Source of the DNA: Eubacteriales Family XIII. Incertae Sedis bacterium
GTDB lineage: Bacteria > Bacillota > Clostridia > Peptostreptococcales > Anaerovoracaceae
Direction of reading: 5' to 3'
DNA length: 5,326 nt
NCBI GenBank assembly: GCA_031272745.1
Contig: JAISTF010000124.1
Location: forward strand, 1 to 5,326
Shown: piece after piece, positions 1 through 5,320 of the stretch
Position numbering within the stretch: position 1 is the first letter of the stretch
How the letters are laid out: the number at the start of each line of letters is the position of its first letter
Position numbers and translations under genes: made by a program
The notes under the pieces: generated by a model
What the model was told of the DNA's origin: nothing
Database searches by the model: none
What the model saw: the letters and a program-made list of their open reading frames with translations, nothing else

Positions 1-50
1 CGCACGGTCGCCGCGGCGTCTGCCCCCGCCTGTTCGAGCGTGCCCGCGCC
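1..50 (-). pseudogene. Downstream remnant of nnrD after the in-frame stop (runs off left edge)
   Basis: Read on the minus strand in the same frame as the nnrD body, the codons directly after the TAA at 53-51 translate as GAGTLEQAGADAAATVR and stay open to the window edge. In full-length NAD(P)H-hydrate dehydratases the corresponding segment reads Lys-Gly-x-x-Thr followed by a short variable stretch and then the NPTGN and GGSGD motifs. The GAGT part therefore matches the family continuation, with only the Lys codon replaced by a stop. Whether the NPTGN/GGSGD part follows cannot be seen, because it would lie outside the window. Confidence 0.6.
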
Positions 51-656
51 TTAGAGCACGGTCGCCGCCGCGCCGTATTTCTCCGCGAGCGCGGCGATCG
101 CGCCTTCGCGGTCCGCCTGCACGTCCGCCGCCGAGCGCCAGCGCCCGCCGTCGCCCGCGCCCGCGAGCAGCCGCGCCGCCTCGCCCGCGTGCGGCGTCAG
201 CACCGCGTTTGTCAAGGGGACATGCGAGCGGACACGCGCGAGGATGTTCAGCGCGTCGGCGTCGAGCACGAGCGGGCCGGAAAACCCTTCGAGCACGGTC
301 GCCAGCGCGGCGATGGCCGCCGCGTCCGTCCCCAGCCCCGGCCCGATCGCCACCGCGTCGTATCGCAGTGGCGCAAGCTCCGCCCGCGAAACGCACGTCG
401 CTTCCGGCACGGCCGTCTGCACGATCGGCCAGAGCGCCTCGTCGATGGACACCGTCACGAGCCCGCTGCCCGTCCGCAGCGCCGCCCGCGCGCACAGGAC
501 CGCCGCGCCGGCCATGCCAAAAGAGCCGGCTGCGATCAGCACGCGGCCGAAGTCGCCTTTGTGCGCATCGCGCCTGCGCCGCCGCGCCGCGAGCAATTCC
601 TTGATTTCCTTCCGCGTGATCTCCGTCACCGCTACCGTCACTTCCGTTATTCCCAC
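51..656 (-). CDS. nnrD: ADP/ATP-dependent NAD(P)H-hydrate dehydratase, truncated by an in-frame stop
   Basis: The family (YjeF C-terminal/CARKD, ribokinase-like fold) dehydrates damaged S-NAD(P)HX back to NAD(P)H, a cytoplasmic metabolite-repair step. Visible motifs, numbered from the GTG at 656: HKGDFG (32-37), AGSFGMAGAA (43-52), AIGPGLG (103-109), LDADALN (131-137) and LTPHAGE (153-159), in the family order. The open frame gives about 201 residues, whereas stand-alone members are usually about 270-290. It ends at TVL, immediately before the Lys-Gly-x-x-Thr loop, so the product lacks that loop and the later GGSGD segment with the catalytic Asp. The most economical change is AAA to TAA. The start is uncertain: a TTG at 668 has its AGGA touching the start codon, so a GTG at 656, 641 or 629 is more likely; family length favours the later ones. 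It lies 15 bases downstream of mgtE and is probably cotranscribed with it. Family assignment is secure; whether it is a pseudogene, a sequence error or recoded is open. Confidence 0.85.
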   Translation of the reverse strand: MGITEVTVAVTEITRKEIKELLAARRRRRDAHKGDFGRVLIAAGSFGMAGAAVLCARAALRTGSGLVTVSIDEALWPIVQTAVPEATCVSRAELAPLRYDAVAIGPGLGTDAAAIAALATVLEGFSGPLVLDADALNILARVRSHVPLTNAVLTPHAGEAARLLAGAGDGGRWRSAADVQADREGAIAALAEKYGAAATVL

Positions 657-671
657 AGCGCCCCCCAATCC

Positions 672-2075
672 TCAAATATGGAACATCATGGACGCCAGCG
701 TGAAATACGCGAAACACGCGAACGTGTCCGTCAGCGAGGAGATGAACGGCGCGGCCATCAGCGCGGGGTCGATGCCGATTTTCTTCGCGAGCAGCGGCAG
801 CAGCCCCCCGAGACATTTCGCGATGACGATGATGATGAGCTGCGCCCCGCAGGCCGTGATCGCGACCTGGAAGCTCTGGTGGTCGAGGAAGTGGATCTTG
901 CAGAGGTTGATCGCCGACAGGGATGCCGCGACGATGAGCCCGATGCGCAGCTCGCGGAAGAGCACGCGCGGCGCGTCCTTCAGCTCGATTTCGCCGACCG
1001 CGAGGCCGCGAATCACGAGCGTCGACGCCTGCGAGCCCGAGTTGCCGCCGGTCCCCATGAGCAGCGGCAGATAGATCGCAAGGCTCGTCACCTTCGCGAG
1101 CGTCGTCTCGAAATGCGCGATGACCATCCCCGTGAACATCGCGGACACCATCAGCACGATCAGCCACGGCAGGCGGCTCTTGACCTGATGGAAGATGCCC
1201 GTGTCGAAATACTCCTTGTCCGAGCTGTCGATGACGCCGCCCATACGCTCGATGTCCTCGGTCGTCTCTTCCTCGATGACGTCGAGGATGTCGTCGACCG
1301 TGATGATGCCGACGAGCCGCTTCTCGTTGTCCACGACGGGCATCGCGAGAAAGCCGTATTTCTTGAACGCCTCGGAGACGACTTCGCGGTCGTCGAACAC
1401 GTTCACGAAGACCGCGTCCTCGACCATCAGGTTCGCGAGCGGCACGTCCCCCTCGTTTGTCACGAGCGACCGCAGCGACACGAGCCCGAGCAACCGCCGC
1501 CCGCGGTCCTTGACATAACAGGTGTACACCGTCTCCGAATCCATGCCCACGCGCTTGATGTGCGCGAGCGCCTCGCCGACCGTCCAGTCCTGCTTCAGCT
1601 CGATGTAGTCGGGCGTCATGATCGACCCCGCGCTGTCTTCCGGATAGTTGAGGAACGTGTTGATCAGCTTGCGCTCCTCGCGCGTCGCCTTGGCGAGGAT
1701 CTTGTCCACGATGTTCGCGGGCAGTTCCTCGAGCACGTCGATCATGTCGTCGAAGTCCAGCTCCGCGATGATCGACCCCACCTCTTTGTCCGTGATGCGC
1801 GCGATGATGCCCTGCTGGTCGTCGGATGACAGGCGCGAGAAAACTTCCGCCGACTCGTCCTTCGGCAGCATGCGGAACAGGATGATGGCCATCTCGATGC
1901 CGAGCCGGTTTTCCGTCTCCTCGATGACCTCCGCCGCATCCGCCTCGTTGAGCGACAGGAGTTCCTGGCGCGCGCGAATATACTTCTTCGCGTCAAGAAG
2001 CGTGATGATGCGGTCCCGCACTTCTTCGAGCGGGGTTTCCTCGTAAGTTTTTTCTGTCCTCTCCGCCTCAGGCAT
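672..2075 (-). CDS. mgtE: Magnesium transporter MgtE
   Basis: MgtE proteins are homodimeric inner-membrane Mg2+ channels closed by Mg2+ binding to their cytoplasmic domains. The 467 residues show the full architecture: an N-terminal helical superhelix domain rich in Asp/Glu (about 20-145), a CBS pair (about 152-270, starting at SIMTPDYIEL and including GIITVDDILDVIEEE), a linking helix, and a C-terminal membrane domain (about 300-467) with about five hydrophobic segments. The pore-region signature is GTGGNSGSQ at 341-349 (GGNAGNQ-like in other members). The conserved late motif is DPALMAAPFISSLTD at 436-450, whose final Asp corresponds to the pore-lining Asp of the family. The start at 2075 is chosen because GGGAAGGA (2088-2081) sits 5 bases upstream; the frame remains open to 2114 but that start has no such site. 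It is transcribed divergently from proA, and nnrD follows 15 bases downstream. Length and motifs are normal, so it is probably functional. Confidence 0.96.
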   Translation of the reverse strand: MPEAERTEKTYEETPLEEVRDRIITLLDAKKYIRARQELLSLNEADAAEVIEETENRLGIEMAIILFRMLPKDESAEVFSRLSSDDQQGIIARITDKEVGSIIAELDFDDMIDVLEELPANIVDKILAKATREERKLINTFLNYPEDSAGSIMTPDYIELKQDWTVGEALAHIKRVGMDSETVYTCYVKDRGRRLLGLVSLRSLVTNEGDVPLANLMVEDAVFVNVFDDREVVSEAFKKYGFLAMPVVDNEKRLVGIITVDDILDVIEEETTEDIERMGGVIDSSDKEYFDTGIFHQVKSRLPWLIVLMVSAMFTGMVIAHFETTLAKVTSLAIYLPLLMGTGGNSGSQASTLVIRGLAVGEIELKDAPRVLFRELRIGLIVAASLSAINLCKIHFLDHQSFQVAITACGAQLIIIVIAKCLGGLLPLLAKKIGIDPALMAAPFISSLTDTFACFAYFTLASMMFHI

Positions 2076-2080
2076 GTCCG

Positions 2081-2088
2081 TCCTTCCC
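2081..2088 (-). promoter_or_regulatory. Ribosome binding site of mgtE
   Basis: On the minus strand GGGAAGGA lies here with a 5-base spacer (2080-2076) to the ATG at 2075. It decides the mgtE start in favour of the internal ATG over the upstream codon at 2114. Confidence 0.75.
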
Positions 2089-2100
2089 GTGAATTCACCG

Positions 2101-2130
2101 TTGCACAGGCGCAATAAGTTAGTATATCAT
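2101..2130 (+). promoter_or_regulatory. Putative sigma-A-type promoter of proA
   Basis: TTGCAC (2101-2106) and TATCAT (2125-2130) are separated by 18 bases. An alternative -10, TATATC at 2123-2128, gives a 16-base spacer. Transcription would begin near 2137, almost at the ribosome binding site, so the leader is only about 14 bases. This leaves no room for a T-box or attenuator, which control some proline biosynthesis genes in Bacillota. Confidence 0.55.
2121..2129 (-). promoter_or_regulatory. Putative extended -10 element of the mgtE promoter
   Basis: The minus strand reads TGATATACT: a TGn extension plus TATACT, one mismatch from the sigma-A consensus TATAAT. The matching -35 position (about 2144-2149) reads GAAAAT and is weak, as is common for extended -10 promoters. 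The start of transcription would be near 2114, giving a leader of about 39 bases. The element overlaps the -10 of the divergent proA promoter. Confidence 0.5.
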
Positions 2131-2138
2131 ACCCCTAT

Positions 2139-2143
2139 GGAGG
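2139..2143 (+). promoter_or_regulatory. Ribosome binding site of proA
   Basis: GGAGG is followed by a 7-base spacer to the ATG at 2151. It is a near-optimal site and fixes the proA start. Confidence 0.85.
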
Positions 2144-2150
2144 ATTTTCT

Positions 2151-3404
2151 ATGAATAACATCGACACACCGGCCGGCGTCAGCGAGATCGCGCGGCTTGC
2201 AAAACGGGACAGCCTTGTGCTGATGTCCGCGTCCGAGGCGCAGAGAAACGAAGCGCTTTCGAAAATCGCGGACGCATTGTGGGACGCGCGCGCGGACATC
2301 GCGGCCGAAAACGCCGCCGACGTGGGGGCCGCCGAAGCGGACGGCCTGCCCGAGCCCATCCGCAAGCGCCTGCTCTTCGATGAGAAAAAACTGAAGGACA
2401 CGCTGGACGGCGTGCGCGGCGTCATCGCCCTGCGCGACCCCATCGGCCGCGTGCTGCTGAAGCGCGCGCTCGACAAGGATCTCGTGCTCACGCAGGTGAC
2501 CTGTCCGATCGGCGTCATCGGCGTGATCTTCGAATCGCGTCCGGACGCGCTCGTGCAAATCGCCTCGCTGTGTCTCAAAAGCGGCAATGCGGCGATCCTC
2601 AAGGGCGGCAGCGAGGCTGCGCGCACCAATCGCATCTTGTATGACATTATTCAAAAAACCGGTGAGGCGGCGGGGCTTCCGGCGGGGTTCCTGACGCTGC
2701 TCGAGACGCGCGACGAGATCGCGGAGATGCTCGCGTGCCACGAGTCGATCGACCTCGTGATCCCGCGCGGGTCGAACGCGTTCGTGCGTTACATCATGGA
2801 CCACTCGGAGATACCGGTCATGGGACATTCGGACGGCGTCTGCCACGTCTACGTGGACAAGGCGTACGACCCCGCGGTTGCCGTGCCCGTGATCCTCGAC
2901 AGCAAGACGCAGTACGTCGCGGCGTGCAACGCGGTCGAGACCGTGCTCGTGCACGAGGACGCGGCGGAGGCGCTTTTGCCGCAGGTGAAGGAAGCGCTCG
3001 CCGCGAAGGGCGTGAAGATCCGCGAGGGTGCGTACGGGACGGAATATCTCGACCTCATCGTGTCGCTGCGGACCGTGGCCAGCCTTGAGGACGCCATCGA
3101 GCACATCAACACCTATGGCTCGCACCACACGGACGCGATCATCACGACGGACGACGCGGCGGCGGCCAGGTTTTTCGCAGGCGTCGACTCGGCGGGCGTG
3201 TACCGCAACTGCTCGACGCGGTTTGCGGACGGCTTCCGCTACGGCTTCGGCGCCGAGGTCGGCATCAGCACGGGCAAGCTGCACGCGCGCGGGCCGGTCG
3301 GATTGGACGGGCTCGTCACGTACAAATACGAGCTCGTGGGGCACGGCAACATCGTGGCGGATTACGCGGAAGGGCGGCGGCAGTTTTGCTTCGAAGATTT
3401 GTAG
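2151..3404 (+). CDS. proA: Glutamate-5-semialdehyde dehydrogenase (gamma-glutamyl phosphate reductase)
   Basis: ProA catalyses the NADPH-dependent reduction of gamma-glutamyl phosphate to glutamate 5-semialdehyde, the second step of proline synthesis from glutamate, in the cytoplasm. The 417-residue length is typical. Motifs in order: IFESRPD (126-132), LKGGSEA (150-156), IPRGSN (204-209), catalytic Cys259 in YVAACNAVET, GSHHTDAI (323-330), FGAEVGIST (366-374) and HARGPVGL (378-385). All are where the aldehyde dehydrogenase-fold ProA family has them, and nothing looks missing. The usual partner proB (glutamate 5-kinase) is not adjacent: the upstream neighbour is divergent mgtE and the downstream one is a lipoprotein frame. 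proB and proC must lie elsewhere if the pathway is complete. Start chosen by GGAGG seven bases upstream. Confidence 0.97.
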   Translation: MNNIDTPAGVSEIARLAKRDSLVLMSASEAQRNEALSKIADALWDARADIAAENAADVGAAEADGLPEPIRKRLLFDEKKLKDTLDGVRGVIALRDPIGRVLLKRALDKDLVLTQVTCPIGVIGVIFESRPDALVQIASLCLKSGNAAILKGGSEAARTNRILYDIIQKTGEAAGLPAGFLTLLETRDEIAEMLACHESIDLVIPRGSNAFVRYIMDHSEIPVMGHSDGVCHVYVDKAYDPAVAVPVILDSKTQYVAACNAVETVLVHEDAAEALLPQVKEALAAKGVKIREGAYGTEYLDLIVSLRTVASLEDAIEHINTYGSHHTDAIITTDDAAAARFFAGVDSAGVYRNCSTRFADGFRYGFGAEVGISTGKLHARGPVGLDGLVTYKYELVGHGNIVADYAEGRRQFCFEDL

Positions 3405-3418
3405 GAGCGCTCGCGCGT

Positions 3419-3985
3419 TTGCGCACGGGTGCGGCGTTCGCGGCTTCCAAGCCGTCGGCCGCTCTCGCGCCGGTTCTCACACTGGCGCTTGTCCTTGCGT
3501 TCGTTTTGGCGGGATGCGGCGCGACCGGCGGTGGCGGCGCGTCCGCGGCGTCCCTGCCTGATGACGCGCAGGAAGCGCTCGCGCAGTGCTTGGACGCGGC
3601 GGCGGCGGAGCTCGGCGACGACAACGCTTTTCCGCCCTACGAAATCGGCCCGTTCTGGGACACGGAAGCCTTGGGCGATGGCGCCGCGTCCGCCGCGTCC
3701 GCGCTTCCCGAAAACCCCGCGATCCCGTTCGCGGCGGCGCTCGTCCGCTGCGGGGACGCGGCGGCGGCCGCCGACATGAAACAGCGCATCGCCGATTTGG
3801 TCACGCCGGGCGATGACGCACTGATTCTCGGCGAGCCCCCCGCGCAAAAGGTCGTCCTCGACGCCGGCGGCTGGGTGCTCTACGCGGCCGGCAGCAAGAC
3901 GCAGACCGACACGCTCCTGCTCGCCTTTGTCGACGCCGCGTCCGGCGGCGACGGCGAAACCGTCGGCGAAGCGGAGATAGTTTGA
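3419..3985 (+). CDS. Small secreted lipoprotein of unknown function
   Basis: I do not recognise the family. The N-terminus is a lipoprotein signal peptide: a short Arg/Lys region, a hydrophobic run (LAPVLTLALVLAFV) and a lipobox LAGC, with the modified Cys encoded at 3515-3517 followed by a flexible GATGGGGAS stretch. The mature part is about 156 residues, Ala- and Asp-rich and acidic, with two further Cys residues (AQCLD and VRCGD) and a late hydrophobic segment GGWVLYAA. The general layout (lipobox, helical middle, a VLYAA-like strand) recalls the small DUF4358-type lipoproteins of Clostridia, but this is a weak impression. The start chosen is TTG at 3419, 11 bases after AGGAG (3403-3407); a TTG at 3386 inside proA is possible and would overlap proA by 19 bases. 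The frame ends at 3985, 29 bases before the Crp-type ATG, so it probably belongs to the proA transcript. It is expected to be anchored to the outer face of the cytoplasmic membrane. Confidence 0.7.
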   Translation: MRTGAAFAASKPSAALAPVLTLALVLAFVLAGCGATGGGGASAASLPDDAQEALAQCLDAAAAELGDDNAFPPYEIGPFWDTEALGDGAASAASALPENPAIPFAAALVRCGDAAAAADMKQRIADLVTPGDDALILGEPPAQKVVLDAGGWVLYAAGSKTQTDTLLLAFVDAASGGDGETVGEAEIV

Positions 3986-4014
3986 TAGAAGCACGGAAAA
4001 AAATCGGAGAGATC

Positions 4015-5169
4015 ATGAACGGGGGACTTGCCGAAAGCGGAAAAGCGGCGTTTCCAATCAAAGAGGCGGATCCGGCGCGGTGCGTCGAAAAACTGAAGGC
4101 GGCCGGCGAGACGCGGGCGTTTCCGAAGGGCGCGATCGTTGCGCATCCCGGAGATTCCGCGCCGTCGTGCTTTCTCGTACTCGAGGGCTCGGTCGAAGCG
4201 TACACCTATACGCCGGCGGGCGCGGAAAATGTATTCATGATCCACGACGCGGGCTATTTTTTCTTGGAGCCGCAATGCCTCGGAGAGATTCCCGTCATGG
4301 TATATTTTCGGGCGACGGAGGCAACCGTGCTTCTGGAATTGCCTCGAGACCGTCTGCTCTTCGCGATGGAGGAGGACTTCGAGCTCGCGGAATATTTCAT
4401 CGGCATCCTGTGCGAAAAATTCACCTGGGCCATCCGGCACGCGACGGACATCGCCACCCACGGCGCGATGTGGCGGCTCTGCGATTTGCTCGTGAATCTC
4501 ATGAATGCGCACGGCGAGGAGCAGTCCGACGGCTCTGTCGTGATTCGCAAGCGCATCAGCCAGCAGACGCTCAGCAACATGCTGCACGTCAACCGCGTCA
4601 CGGTCGTGCGCCTGATCAAAGACTTGAAGGAAGCCGGCATCCTCGACAGCGCGCACGGAACGGTGCGCGTATTTGACCGCGAAAAACTCATCCGCTTCCG
4701 CGACCGGAAGGACACCTATACGCCGGTCATCGTCGCGGACCTCGGAAACGGCAAGACGACCACGAAGGCGGCCCTCACGTATACGACGAGCAACGCGAAG
4801 ATCGCGAAGGTCGATGATGCGGGCGTCATCACGGCGGCCAAGGCCGGCAAGGCGACGATCACGGCGACCGCGCCGAACGGCACGAAGACGACGATCACCG
4901 TGACCGCTTCCGCGAAGGCCGTGAAGCTGACGAAGGCCGCGTTCACGAAGAAGACGCTGTCGGTGAGTGCGGGCAAGACCGCGCAGCTCAAGCTGAAGCT
5001 CACGCCGGCGAACGCGACGAACATCACAAAGGTGACGTATTCGAGCAGCAACAAGAAGGTGCTGACCGTCGACAAGGCCGGAAAGATCACGGCTCTGAAG
5101 AAGGGCACGGCGACCGTGAAGGCGAAGGTCGGCGGCAAGACGGCGACCATCAAGGTGACGGTGAAGTAG
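4015..5169 (+). CDS. Crp/Fnr-family transcriptional regulator fused in frame to Big2 Ig-like domains
   Basis: Residues about 25-125 form a cyclic-nucleotide-binding-like sensor domain (FPKGAIVAHPGD, LVLEGSVEAY, LGEIPVM), and about 126-170 the dimerisation helix. Residues 180-210 are the DNA-binding helix-turn-helix (RISQQTLSNMLHVNRVTVVR), and 211-228 the wing (SAHGTVRVFDREKLIRF). A normal member would end near residue 230. Here the frame runs on: residues 238-298 are a Big2 domain lacking its first strand (LTYTTSNAKIAKVDDAG, ITAAKAGKATITATA), and 301-384 a complete one (VKLTKAAF to TATIKVTV). The Fnr-type N-terminal Cys cluster is absent and the cAMP-contacting Arg-Ser pair of E. coli Crp is not evident, so the effector is unknown. 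No signal peptide or membrane segment is present, so the Ig-like tail would stay in the cytoplasm. The ATG at 4015 has GGAG (4006-4009) with a 5-base spacer; a TTG at 3982, overlapping the lipoprotein stop, is an alternative adding 11 residues. Likely a recent fusion or an assembly join. Confidence 0.85.
   Translation: MNGGLAESGKAAFPIKEADPARCVEKLKAAGETRAFPKGAIVAHPGDSAPSCFLVLEGSVEAYTYTPAGAENVFMIHDAGYFFLEPQCLGEIPVMVYFRATEATVLLELPRDRLLFAMEEDFELAEYFIGILCEKFTWAIRHATDIATHGAMWRLCDLLVNLMNAHGEEQSDGSVVIRKRISQQTLSNMLHVNRVTVVRLIKDLKEAGILDSAHGTVRVFDREKLIRFRDRKDTYTPVIVADLGNGKTTTKAALTYTTSNAKIAKVDDAGVITAAKAGKATITATAPNGTKTTITVTASAKAVKLTKAAFTKKTLSVSAGKTAQLKLKLTPANATNITKVTYSSSNKKVLTVDKAGKITALKKGTATVKAKVGGKTATIKVTVK
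4202..4216 (+). repeat. 15-bp direct repeat, copy 1 (inside the sensor domain)
   Basis: ACACCTATACGCCGG occurs here and again, exactly, at 4712-4726, in the same reading frame (Thr-Tyr-Thr-Pro). This copy encodes part of VEAYTYTPAGAEN within the sensor domain. Confidence 0.85.
4712..4726 (+). repeat. 15-bp direct repeat, copy 2 (at the Crp/Big2 junction)
   Basis: This is the exact second copy of the 15-mer at 4202-4216. It falls at residues 234-237, precisely where Crp/Fnr homology ends and Big2 homology begins. It may mark the recombination or assembly junction. Confidence 0.85.
4727..5166 (+). other. Big2 (bacterial Ig-like) domain region
   Basis: Residues 238-384 of the fusion protein. 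The pattern TYxSSN...VxxVDxxGxITAxKxGxATIxA...G...TxTV occurs twice, which is the Big2 repeat of exported adhesins and cell-wall proteins. The first copy begins within its second strand (VIVADLGNGKTTTKAALTY), and the second copy is complete. All 27 Lys codons here are AAG, unlike the gene upstream. The region looks like the C-terminal end of a longer surface protein. Confidence 0.8.
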
Positions 5170-5215
5170 CCGCATGATACCCAGCGGGCAGTCCATGCTC
5201 CGCGAACAACTCTAT

Positions 5216-5245
5216 GCCGGCCGGGTTCCCCCGGTCGGCTTTTTT
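5216..5245 (+). terminator. Intrinsic (rho-independent) terminator
   Basis: GCCGGCCGGG (5216-5225) pairs with CCCGGTCGGC (5230-5239), giving ten pairs of which one is a G-U wobble, around a TTCC loop. It is followed by six T (5240-5245). It lies 46 bases after the stop of the fusion gene and should end the proA-lipoprotein-regulator transcript. Confidence 0.9.
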
Positions 5246-5250
5246 CTTCC

Positions 5251-5282
5251 CGCTTCCGCGGATGTCCGGTCGTGCGGAAGCG
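5251..5282. repeat. 9-bp perfect inverted repeat upstream of the next gene
   Basis: CGCTTCCGC (5251-5259) is the exact reverse complement of GCGGAAGCG (5274-5282), with a 14-base spacer. No T-run follows on the plus strand and none suitable follows on the minus strand, so it is not an obvious terminator. Its right arm covers the -35 position of the promoter whose -10 is at 5295-5300, so it may be an operator. Confidence 0.5.
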
Positions 5283-5294
5283 AAGAAAATGCGG

Positions 5295-5300
5295 TATACT
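5295..5300 (+). promoter_or_regulatory. Putative -10 element of the gene starting at 5321
   Basis: TATACT is one mismatch from TATAAT. The -35 position (about 5272-5277, GTGCGG) is poor and lies within the inverted repeat, so activation by a protein bound there is possible. Transcription would start near 5307, giving a leader of about 14 bases. Confidence 0.5.
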
Positions 5301-5307
5301 TTCTTTC

Positions 5308-5312
5308 GGAGG
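5308..5312 (+). promoter_or_regulatory. Ribosome binding site of the gene starting at 5321
   Basis: GGAGG has an 8-base spacer to the ATG at 5321. The nearer in-frame ATG at 5315 has only 2 bases of spacing, so the second ATG is the likely start. Confidence 0.7.
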
Positions 5313-5320
5313 ACATGCAC

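Noticed and set aside
666..668. TTG at 668 as the nnrD start
   Set aside because: The AGGA in front of it directly abuts the TTG, leaving no spacer, and the family N-terminus is shorter than this start would give.
189..1829. 546-residue plus-strand open frame opposite mgtE and nnrD
   Set aside because: Its Arg/His/Asp-rich composition is the typical antisense shadow of GC-rich coding DNA, and the opposite strand encodes clear MgtE and NnrD motifs across the same bases.
2076..2120. Possible M-box (Mg2+) riboswitch ahead of mgtE
   Set aside because: The predicted leader is only about 39 bases, far shorter than an M-box, and shows no terminator hairpin.
2127..3344. 405-residue minus-strand open frame opposite proA
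   Set aside because: It is an antisense shadow with no recognisable domain, and the plus strand carries all ProA motifs.
3982..4014. TTG start at 3982 for the regulator
   Set aside because: It has a usable GGAG at 3973-3976, but the ATG at 4015 has an equally spaced GGAG (4006-4009) and a better start codon. It is kept as an alternative only.
4716..5153. 145-residue hydrophobic minus-strand frame resembling a membrane protein
   Set aside because: The hydrophobicity arises because AAG and ACG codons of the Big2 strand read as Leu/Phe/Val codons on the complement. The Big2 pattern on the plus strand is the real signal.
3880..5196. 438-residue minus-strand open frame opposite the regulator
   Set aside because: It is low-complexity and Arg-rich, resembles no family, and mirrors the regulator/Big2 coding strand.
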